Below, one piece after another: positions 57,944 through 64,000 of a DNA stretch of 64,000 nt (position 1 is its first letter; each line of letters opens with the position of its first letter). Where the stretch lies: NCBI RefSeq assembly GCF_004342225.1, contig NZ_SMAR01000002.1, forward strand, positions 186,001 through 250,000. The letters run 5' to 3'. The stretch is from Martelella mediterranea. Lineage in GTDB: Bacteria; Pseudomonadota; Alphaproteobacteria; Rhizobiales; Rhizobiaceae. The notes beneath the pieces are model-generated. The model saw nothing but the letters and a program-made list of their open reading frames with translations. It had not been told where the DNA came from and searched no databases. The position numbers and the translations under genes are program-made.

Positions 57944-58615
57944 GTGGGTGTTGTCGATAATCTGAAAGATGTTCTGGAAAATATCGCTTCTGCGGCGCAT
58001 GAGGCCGGGCGCCCGGAGAACACAGTGACTCTCGTTGCTGTTTCAAAAACCTTCGATGCTGACCACATCCGTCCCGCAATTGATGCTGGCCAGCGGGTTT
58101 TCGGTGAAAACCGGGTTCAGGAAGCGCAGAAGAAATGGCCAGGGCTCAAGGCAGAAACATCCGATATAGAACTGAGACTGATTGGCCCGTTGCAGTCCAA
58201 CAAGGCAGAAGAGGCGGTCAGGCTTTTCGATGTGATCGAAACCATTGACCGTGAAAAGATTGCGCGTGCTCTCGCAAAGGAAGTTGAGAAGCAGGGCAGG
58301 GCACCGCGGCTTTATGTTCAGGTCAATACCGGTAATGAGCCACAAAAGGCGGGTATTGATCCACGTGAAACATCCGAATTTCTGAGATTATGCCGCGAGG
58401 AGCTGGGCCTTGAGATTGAGGGGCTCATGTGTATTCCACCGGTCGGTGAAAATCCGGGGCCGCATTTCTCGCTGTTGTTTGATCTGGCAAAGGAAAACAA
58501 CGTTCCCAAGCTCTCAATGGGCATGTCGGGCGATTATGAGATCGCCGTCGCCTTCGGCGCAACGAGTGTTCGTGTGGGGTCTGCGATTTTCGGCGCCCGC
58601 GATTATCCCGCATGA
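57944..58615 (+). CDS. YggS-family pyridoxal-phosphate homeostasis protein
   Basis: A 223-residue PLP-binding protein. LVAVSKTFDADHIRPAIDAG contains the PLP lysine, FGENRVQEAQKKW follows, and LSMGMSGDYEIAVAFGATSVRVGSAIFG is the C-terminal signature. It buffers PLP and affects amino-acid pools; it has no known catalytic reaction. GTG start with GGAAGG upstream. A parS-like site (58367) lies inside and codes PRET. Confidence 0.93.
   Translation: MGVVDNLKDVLENIASAAHEAGRPENTVTLVAVSKTFDADHIRPAIDAGQRVFGENRVQEAQKKWPGLKAETSDIELRLIGPLQSNKAEEAVRLFDVIETIDREKIARALAKEVEKQGRAPRLYVQVNTGNEPQKAGIDPRETSEFLRLCREELGLEIEGLMCIPPVGENPGPHFSLLFDLAKENNVPKLSMGMSGDYEIAVAFGATSVRVGSAIFGARDYPA
58367..58382. promoter_or_regulatory. 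Weak parS-like site inside the YggS-family gene
   Basis: TGATCCACGTGAAACA, one mismatch to TGTTnCACGTGAAACA. It codes IDPRET in frame. Confidence 0.55.
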
Positions 58616-58644
58616 ACATCAGCTTCATTCCGTCCGATCACGGC

Positions 58645-58678
58645 AAAAGATGCGCAGCTCTGGCCGCGCATCTTTTGG
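58645..58678 (+). terminator. Terminator after the YggS-family gene
   Basis: AAAAGATGCGC and its exact complement, ten-base loop, T-run at the end of the second arm. Confidence 0.85.
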
Positions 58679-58703
58679 TTTCTGGCGCTCTAACCTATTG
58701 AAT

Positions 58704-58756
58704 CTACGCATCGTGCTTTCCGAAAATCGATTCCAATTTTCGGGCCGATGCTGTAG
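58704..58756. repeat. RIME-like intergenic palindromic element
   Basis: A 53-base element with ends CTACGCATCG / CGATGCTGTAG and an inner palindrome CCGAAAAT...ATTTTCGG. It closely resembles the Rhizobium-specific intergenic mosaic elements (RIME). It lies between the YggS terminator and the convergent oxidoreductase gene, touching its stop codon. The end CATCGTGCTTT also occurs in the 34-bp repeats. Confidence 0.75.
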
Positions 58757-58757
58757 C

Positions 58758-59885
58758 TCAGTAAAGCTCAGCCAAGGCTTCGCGCGAAAACGCTTCGAGC
58801 TTGTCGGTCTGGCCGTTTTCGACCTTTTTCACCCATTCCGGATCCTTGATGAGAGCACGTCCGACAGCGATCAGATCGAACTCGTCCTTCTCCATGCGTG
58901 AAATCAGTTTCTGAAGGCCGGACGCAGAAGCAGAGGTTTCCGCGCCGCCGAAGGAGCCCAGGAAGTCGGCGCCATCAAGGCCGACAGAACCGACCGAAAC
59001 CGTCGGGACACCGGTGATCTTCTTGGCCCAGCCGGCAAAATTCAGACCATCCTCACCATCAACACTGGCAAATTCCGGTTCCCAGAAGCGGCGCTGCGAA
59101 CAATGGAGAATATCCGCACCGGCATCGACAAGTGGTTCAAGCCATTCAGCCATTTCATCGGGCGTATTGGCAATCTTTGCCGTGTAATCCTGTTGTTTCC
59201 ACTGGCTGAGGCGAATGAGAACCGGCATGTCGTCGCTCACAGAGGCGCGAACGGACTTGATGACTTCGACGGCAAAGCGTACGCGATCCGAAATCGCCGG
59301 ACCGCCCCATTTGTCACCGCGTTTATTAAGCTCTGACCAGAAAAACTGGTCGATCAGGTATCCGTGCGCACCGTGGATTTCGACAACATCAAATCCGAGA
59401 CGTTCAGCATCGGCTGCGGCCTTGCCGAAAGCGGCAATTGTATCGGCAATATCTTCTTCGCTCATGGCGCGTCCGCGCGGCTCACCAGCCGATACAAAGC
59501 CGGACGGGCTTTCGGTGTCTTCACCCTTTGGCCATTCCGGATGTGCAATCGTGTTGGCGACGTGCCAGATCTGCGGGCCCATCTTTCCACCGACAGCGTG
59601 GACATTGTCGATGACGCTTTTCCATCCGGCGAGAGCCTTTTCACCATAAAAATCCGGGATGGAGGGATGGTTTTTCGAGGTCGGGCGGTCAACAACAGTG
59701 CCCTCAGACAGGATCAGACCAACATGATTTTCGGCACGGCGGCGATAATATGACGCAACATTATCGCCGGGAATGCCATTCGGTGAAAATGTGCGCGTCA
59801 TCGGTGCCATGACGATGCGGTTTTTTAATTCGAGATTTTTAAATTTGAAGGGTCTGAAAAGCGTATCGGTGACAAGATCTGCCAT
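58758..59885 (-). CDS. Old Yellow Enzyme-family NADH:flavin oxidoreductase
   Basis: A 375-residue FMN enzyme of the OYE family. FKFKNLELKNRIVMAPMTRTFS is the N-terminal flavin region; EIHGAHGYLIDQFFW contains the substrate-binding His pair; VGSVGL and AVGRALIKDPEW are phosphate-binding. It reduces activated alkenes with NAD(P)H. It diverges from an HxlR regulator with two matching operators between them, suggesting induction by electrophiles or quinones. Real substrate unknown. Confidence 0.9.
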   Translation of the reverse strand: MADLVTDTLFRPFKFKNLELKNRIVMAPMTRTFSPNGIPGDNVASYYRRRAENHVGLILSEGTVVDRPTSKNHPSIPDFYGEKALAGWKSVIDNVHAVGGKMGPQIWHVANTIAHPEWPKGEDTESPSGFVSAGEPRGRAMSEEDIADTIAAFGKAAADAERLGFDVVEIHGAHGYLIDQFFWSELNKRGDKWGGPAISDRVRFAVEVIKSVRASVSDDMPVLIRLSQWKQQDYTAKIANTPDEMAEWLEPLVDAGADILHCSQRRFWEPEFASVDGEDGLNFAGWAKKITGVPTVSVGSVGLDGADFLGSFGGAETSASASGLQKLISRMEKDEFDLIAVGRALIKDPEWVKKVENGQTDKLEAFSREALAELY

Positions 59886-59919
59886 TGAAATTTCCCTTTC
59901 CCGGTTAAAGATGAATGTA

Positions 59920-59940
59920 TAGGTATAAAATATAAACCTA
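59920..59940. promoter_or_regulatory. Operator 1 of the OYE/HxlR divergent region
   Basis: TAGGT at 59920 and its complement ACCTA ending at 59940, with AT-rich centre. A TTGACA on the minus strand (59943-59948) lies beside it, so a bound repressor would cover the OYE promoter. Confidence 0.55.
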
Positions 59941-59966
59941 GTGTCAATAAGGCAATCGTGCTAGAC

Positions 59967-59988
59967 TAGGTATATTGGAGGATACCTA
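59967..59988. promoter_or_regulatory. Operator 2, overlapping the HxlR ribosome site and start
   Basis: TAGGTAT, eight bases, ATACCTA. It contains GGAGG and reaches the first base of the HxlR ATG, so binding would block the regulator's own expression. It shares the TAGGT/ACCTA half-sites with operator 1, 47 bases away. Confidence 0.6.
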
Positions 59989-60389
59989 TGGATCAGTCAG
60001 TGTCGCGCGCGAAAACATGCCCGCAATTTCAATCCAGTTGCCTGAGCCGCGAAATTCTTGATCAGATTTCCGGCAAATGGTCGGTTATGACGCTGTCTGC
60101 GCTGTCTTATGGCCCGATGCGGTTTAATGATATTCGAAGGCGTCTTGAAGGCATCACTCAAAAAGCCCTGACAGATACTCTCAGGCGACTGGAGCGCAAC
60201 GGCCTGATCGAGCGGCGCATTCTCGATACAGCGCCTGTGGGTGTGGAATATTCCCTGACAGAGCTCGGAGCGTCGCTGAAAACCTTCTATTGCAGGCTTT
60301 ATGCGTGGACGCAGGACAATAAGGAAACCATCCGTGCAGCCCGAGAGCGCTTTGATGAGCGCAGTGACGCTCGCATTGCGGCAAAATAA
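59988..60389 (+). CDS. HxlR-family transcriptional regulator
   Basis: A 133-residue winged-helix regulator. The HxlR signature is CPQFQSSCLSREILDQISGKWSVMTLSAL, then MRFNDIRRRLEGITQKALTDTLRRLERNGLI. Two cysteines near the N-terminus (about residues 9 and 16) could sense electrophiles or redox state. It diverges from the OYE gene and probably represses it and itself through the two TAGGT palindromes. Confidence 0.92.
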   Translation: MDQSVSRAKTCPQFQSSCLSREILDQISGKWSVMTLSALSYGPMRFNDIRRRLEGITQKALTDTLRRLERNGLIERRILDTAPVGVEYSLTELGASLKTFYCRLYAWTQDNKETIRAARERFDERSDARIAAK

Positions 60390-60411
60390 AAGGGGCCGTT
60401 GAAGGCCCCTT
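60381..60411 (-). terminator. Terminator hairpin between hxlR-type and trcR genes
   Basis: AAGGGGCC and GGCCCCTT with a six-base loop. The T-run is on the minus-strand side, so it mainly ends trcR; it begins just inside the end of the HxlR gene. Confidence 0.75.
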
Positions 60412-60421
60412 GGAGCGCCGT

Positions 60422-60455
60422 GCATCCATTCGGATGCACAAAGCACGATGCTGTA
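60422..60455 (+). repeat. 34-bp interspersed repeat, copy 2
   Basis: Identical over 34 bases to the reverse complement of 39789-39822, 20.6 kb away. It starts with the palindrome GCATCCATTCGGATGC. Lies between convergent genes. Confidence 0.8.
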
Positions 60456-60478
60456 AATAAGTTGAACTGCGACAGCGA

Positions 60479-61195
60479 TCAGGACTTGCTGTCATCCTCT
60501 TCGTCGCTGTTTTCGTCACCATCGCTCTTCAGCGAGGCAAAGCGTGAGAACACTTCGTCGGCAGACATCTGCTTGTCTTCCGAGTTCTCCGAAACAGAGT
60601 TGCCGAGGCTTTCCATATCGTGGGCGGAAGCCAGCGTTGCATTATCCATTTCTTCAGCGGACGGCAGCGGACGATCCTTGGCAGATTTTTCCACTTCAAG
60701 ATCAAGGTCGATCTGGCTGCAAAGGCCGAGCGTGACCGGGTCCATTGGCGTCAGATTGGCCGAATTCCAGTGTGTGCGGTCACGGATCTGCTCGATGGTG
60801 GATTTTGTTGTGCCAACGAGGCGCGAAATCTGGGCATCTTTCAGTTCCGGATGGTTGCGCACCAGCCACAAAATCGCGTTCGGTCGATCCTGACGCTTGG
60901 AAACCGGGGTATAACGCGGCCCTTTGCGTTTCGATTCAGGAACCCGCACTTTCGGTTCGGAAATCTTCAGCTTGTGGTTCGGATTGCCTTCGCCGCGCGC
61001 AATTTCTTCGCGGGAGAGCTGTCCGGTTGAGATGGGGTCCAGCCCTTTGATACCCTGCGCGGATTCACCATCGGCGATGGCTTTGACTTCCAGCGGGTGC
61101 AGTTTGCAAAATTCGGCGATCTGATCGAACGACAGCGCTGTGTTGTCTACGAGCCAGACGGCCGTCGCTTTGGGCATTAGCAGCTTCTGTGCCAT
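60479..61195 (-). CDS. trcR: Cell-cycle transcriptional regulator TrcR (DUF1013)
   Basis: A 238-residue protein. The N-terminus AQKLLMPKATAVWLVDNTAL and the central LVGTTKSTIEQIRDRTHWN (helix-turn-helix-like) match DUF1013, now named TrcR, an alphaproteobacterial regulator associated with the cell cycle. The C-terminus is acidic and low-complexity (SDGDENSDEEDD). ATG at 61195 with GAAGGAA upstream. It diverges from acs. Confidence 0.9.
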   Translation of the reverse strand: MAQKLLMPKATAVWLVDNTALSFDQIAEFCKLHPLEVKAIADGESAQGIKGLDPISTGQLSREEIARGEGNPNHKLKISEPKVRVPESKRKGPRYTPVSKRQDRPNAILWLVRNHPELKDAQISRLVGTTKSTIEQIRDRTHWNSANLTPMDPVTLGLCSQIDLDLEVEKSAKDRPLPSAEEMDNATLASAHDMESLGNSVSENSEDKQMSADEVFSRFASLKSDGDENSDEEDDSKS

Positions 61196-61353
61196 GGGTA
61201 AATTCCTTCCGTCGTCCGCGCCGGTGTCGCGGTCCGTGGGTCTTTTTGCCACTATTTCCGGGAAAACATTGCCTCCATATAAAATGAAAGAGACGTAAAT
61301 GCAATTCAAAGCAGGAGAATTGACGAATGTCTTATTGAAGACGCGTTTAAGCT

Positions 61354-61374
61354 TGTTATGGTTCGACCATAACA
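61354..61374. promoter_or_regulatory. Palindromic operator candidate upstream of acs
   Basis: TGTTATGGT, three bases TCG, ACCATAACA: nine-base arms, perfect. It lies 68 bases before the acs start in the trcR/acs divergent region. Regulator unknown. Confidence 0.55.
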
Positions 61375-61441
61375 GGCATTCTTGTTGACGATAAACAGAT
61401 TGTCGCACGGAGGAGAAGCTGAATAAACTCAGGAGGAGGTC

Positions 61442-63400
61442 ATGTCAGCAAAAATATATCCGGTTTTGAAGCCGGCTAAAGCCCGCGCATTGATTGATCA
61501 GGCCAAGTATGACCAGTGGTATCAGGAAAGCATCAATGAGCCGGAATTGTTCTGGGACAAGCACGGTCGCCGCATTGACTGGTTCAAGCCCTACACCAAG
61601 GTCAAAAACACCTCTTTCAAGGGCCGTGTCTCGATCAAGTGGTTTGAAGACGGCCAGACCAATGTATCCTACAACTGCATTGACCGGCATCTGAAAACCC
61701 ACGGGGAAGAAACCGCCATCATCTGGGAAGGCGATAACCCCTACATCGATAAAAAGATCACCTATAACCAGCTTTACGATCAGGTTTGCCGTATGGCGAA
61801 CGTGCTGAAGAAGTACGGCGTCAAGAAAGGTGACCGGGTCACGATCTATATGCCGATGGTTCCGGAGGCGGCCTATGCGATGCTTGCCTGCGCGCGGATC
61901 GGTGCTATTCACTCCGTTGTCTTTGCGGGTTTTTCGCCGGAAGCACTGGCCGGTCGCATTGTCGATTGCGAAAGTACGTTCGTGATCACCTGCGATCAGG
62001 GCGTGCGCGGCGGCAAGCCAATCCAGTTGAAGGAAAATGTCGATCTGGCGATTGATATCGCCGCGAAGCAGTATGTTCTGGTCAACCACGTTTTATGTGT
62101 TCGCAGAACCGGTGGCCATGTTGGCTGGGCGCCGGGCCGTGATGTCTGGTACCATGAGGAAATCCGCACGGTGAAAGGCGATTGCCCGCCGGTGAAGATG
62201 AAGGCAGAGGATCCGCTTTTCATTCTCTATACCTCCGGCTCGACAGGCAAACCCAAGGGTGTTCTGCACACGACCGGGGGCTACCTCGTCTGGGCGTCTA
62301 TGACCCACGAATATGTTTTCGACTATCGGCAGGGAGAGGTTTACTGGTGTGCAGCCGATGTCGGCTGGGTGACCGGTCACTCCTATATCGTCTATGGTCC
62401 GCTCGCCAATTGTGCGACAACCGTCATGTTCGAAGGCACACCGAACTTTCCGGACTATGGCCGCTTTTGGGAAATCGTTGACAAGCACAAGGTCAATATT
62501 CTCTATACCGCGCCGACTGCGATCCGCGCTCTCATGGGGGCCGGTGATGAACTGGTACAGAAATCGTCGCGGGAATCGCTTCGCCTTCTCGGTTCGGTGG
62601 GTGAGCCGATCAATCCTGAAGCATGGGAATGGTACTATCATGTTGTCGGAGAGGCCCGTTGCCCGATCGTCGACACCTGGTGGCAGACCGAAACCGGCGG
62701 CATGATGATTACACCTCTGCCCGGTGCGACTGATCTGAAACCCGGTTCGGCAACCAGACCCTTTTTCGGTATCAAGCCCGAACTTCTCGATAGTGACGGC
62801 AATCAGCTGGACGGCGCAACAGACGGCAATCTGGTGATTACCGACAGCTGGCCGGGGCAGGCGCGTTCCGTTTACGGCGATCATCAGCGCTTCGTGCAGA
62901 CCTATTTCTCCGCCTATAAGGGCAAATATTTCACAGGGGATGGTTGCAAGCGCGATGAGGACGGTTACTACTGGATTACCGGCCGTGTCGACGACGTGCT
63001 GAATGTTTCCGGTCATCGTCTCGGTACAGCGGAAGTCGAATCAGCGCTTGTGTCGCATCACTTTGTTTCTGAAGCTGCCGTCGTCGGATATCCGCATACG
63101 CTGAAAGGGCAAGGCATTTATTGCTATGTGACACTGATGAGTGAGCATGATCCGGATGAGGCTTTGAGGCAGGACCTTATCAAATGGGTGCGTGCGGAAA
63201 TCGGGCCGATCGCAACGCCGGACAAAATCCAGTTTGCGCCGGGCCTGCCGAAAACCCGCTCCGGTAAGATCATGCGACGTATTCTGCGGAAGATCGCGGA
63301 GGATGATTTTGACAATCTGGGTGACACATCGACGCTCGCAGATCCCGGCGTCGTGGATGACCTGATTGCAAACCGCCAGAACAGGCGTGAAGCGGCCTGA
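61442..63400 (+). CDS. acs: Acetyl-CoA synthetase
   Basis: A 652-residue AMP-forming ligase that activates acetate. The ATP loop is [18 protein letters not shown], the acetate pocket region includes [11 protein letters not shown], and [16 protein letters not shown] contains the catalytic lysine (third from the motif's Gly) that is often acetylated to switch the enzyme off. AGGAGGAGGTC precedes the ATG. Confidence 0.97.
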   Translation: MSAKIYPVLKPAKARALIDQAKYDQWYQESINEPELFWDKHGRRIDWFKPYTKVKNTSFKGRVSIKWFEDGQTNVSYNCIDRHLKTHGEETAIIWEGDNPYIDKKITYNQLYDQVCRMANVLKKYGVKKGDRVTIYMPMVPEAAYAMLACARIGAIHSVVFAGFSPEALAGRIVDCESTFVITCDQGVRGGKPIQLKENVDLAIDIAAKQYVLVNHVLCVRRTGGHVGWAPGRDVWYHEEIRTVKGDCPPVKMKAEDPLFILYTSGSTGKPKGVLHTTGGYLVWASMTHEYVFDYRQGEVYWCAADVGWVTGHSYIVYGPLANCATTVMFEGTPNFPDYGRFWEIVDKHKVNILYTAPTAIRALMGAGDELVQKSSRESLRLLGSVGEPINPEAWEWYYHVVGEARCPIVDTWWQTETGGMMITPLPGATDLKPGSATRPFFGIKPELLDSDGNQLDGATDGNLVITDSWPGQARSVYGDHQRFVQTYFSAYKGKYFTGDGCKRDEDGYYWITGRVDDVLNVSGHRLGTAEVESALVSHHFVSEAAVVGYPHTLKGQGIYCYVTLMSEHDPDEALRQDLIKWVRAEIGPIATPDKIQFAPGLPKTRSGKIMRRILRKIAEDDFDNLGDTSTLADPGVVDDLIANRQNRREAA

Positions 63401-63413
63401 CGCCGTTTCGTGC

Positions 63414-63429
63414 TGTTTCACGTGAAATA
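63414..63429. promoter_or_regulatory. parS site just after acs
   Basis: TGTTTCACGTGAAATA, one mismatch from the consensus, 14 bases past the acs stop and about 20 kb from the origin. Confidence 0.82.
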
Positions 63430-63601
63430 GATAGGAGCCATCGGCAGCACCAGCTGGCGGTGGCCTCCTGCCTACCCGCAACCTGAAAACGCATTCCTGT
63501 GAGCCCGGAACTCTTTTGCGGCTGTATGCGTTTTAAAGAAACGCTTGCGCGCATCGGTCAGTTGACCTTTCGGCGCAATCTTCAGCAAAAGGAGAGCAGA
63601 T

Positions 63602-64000
63602 ATGTCGACACCTAAAATCGCGATCATTGTGGGCAGCACCAGACCGGAGCGTTTTGCTGATACCGCAGTTGAATGGTTCCATGGCATTGCCGCAACCTAT
63701 GATGAAGCCGCGTTCGAGGTGGTCGATCTCAGAGACTATCCTCTGCCATTCTTCGATGAGACAGCGCCTGTGGCAGCCAAGCCGCCGGAACATGAAGTGG
63801 CAAAGAAATGGGAAGCAAAACTGGCTGAATTCGATGGCTTTGTGTTCTCGGTCGCTGAATATAACCACGGCATGACCGCAGTTTTGAAAAACGCCCTCGA
63901 CTATGCCTATCAGGCTTGGAGCCGTAAGCCGGTTGCCTTTCTGGGATATGGTGGTGTCGGTGGAGCCCGCGCTGTTGAGCAGGTTCGCATGGTCACCAGT
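63602..64000 (+). CDS. NADPH-dependent FMN reductase (3' end beyond window)
   Basis: 133 codons are visible and the frame is open to the window edge. IAIIVGSTRPERFADTAVEWF is the FMN phosphate loop and VAEYNHGMTAVLKNALDY the second flavin motif of the flavodoxin-like NADPH-dependent FMN reductase family. AAGGAGAGC precedes the ATG. Such proteins act as quinone, azo or chromate reductases; substrate unknown. Confidence 0.9.
   Translation, partial: MSTPKIAIIVGSTRPERFADTAVEWFHGIAATYDEAAFEVVDLRDYPLPFFDETAPVAAKPPEHEVAKKWEAKLAEFDGFVFSVAEYNHGMTAVLKNALDYAYQAWSRKPVAFLGYGGVGGARAVEQVRMVTS

Noticed and set aside
62093-63016. 307-codon open frame antisense to acs
   Set aside because: Lies within acs motifs; no start context or domain.
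63434-63468. Terminator after acs
   Set aside because: The inverted repeat has a bulge and G-U pair and no T-run follows.

Overview
The window is a stretch of chromosome from an alphaproteobacterium of the order Hyphomicrobiales (Rhizobiales), most likely near Brucellaceae/Phyllobacteriaceae. The evidence is gene order: ppsR-oriC-hemE-hemJ-rho-mnmE-mnmG-rsmG-parA-parB-holA-lptE-leuS on one side and dnaQ-coaE-aroE-maf with secB, fxsA, a Tim44-like gene, an Smr gene and gyrB on the other. The trpF-trpB-trpA-accD-folC run, a DivL-like kinase and a TrcR (DUF1013) regulator fit the same group. I cannot fix the genus by eye.

Layout. 1-1509: end of an anaerobic ribonucleotide reductase locus in which the glycyl-radical tail is encoded by its own small gene, followed by the activase nrdG. 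1523-5507: osmoprotectant ABC transporter (osmF-yehY-yehX-yehW). 5876-10389: DeoR-type regulator and a ribose-type sugar ABC importer, closed by a strong terminator. 10393-12943: a SapC-family gene and ahcY with a palindromic operator candidate in its leader. 13154-23420: divL-like kinase, tsaE, addB, addA, trxA. 23497-25110: opgG-like periplasmic glucan gene. 25178-30659 (minus): trpF-trpB-small protein-trpA-accD-folC. 30720-32916: metallopeptidase, DUF2852 protein, nitroreductase. 32980-39063: gyrB, a 1.2-kb eroded region, XRE regulator, Smr, Tim44-like and FxsA genes. 39219-43475: secB, then the minus-strand operon ppsR-maf-aroE-coaE-dnaQ.

43476-43884 is the probable chromosomal replication origin: it lies between ppsR and hemE, carries DnaA-box-like sequences and a dense cluster of GANTC (CcrM) sites, and most housekeeping genes on both flanks point away from it. 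To its right are the heme, Rho, tRNA-modification and chromosome-partition genes. ParB-binding parS sites are scattered around the origin (41983, 48424, 50455, 58367, 63414), several inside genes. 53298-64000 holds holA, lptE, leuS, a YggS-family gene, an Old Yellow Enzyme with a divergent HxlR regulator and visible operators, trcR, acs, and the start of an NADPH-dependent FMN reductase cut by the window edge.

Most of the window is conserved core chromosome. The points that deserve attention are the split NrdD, the origin architecture (GANTC cluster plus dispersed and protein-coding parS sites), the small unexplained protein inside the trp operon, the decayed segment beside gyrB, apparent losses from otherwise conserved clusters, and several clean palindromic operator candidates.
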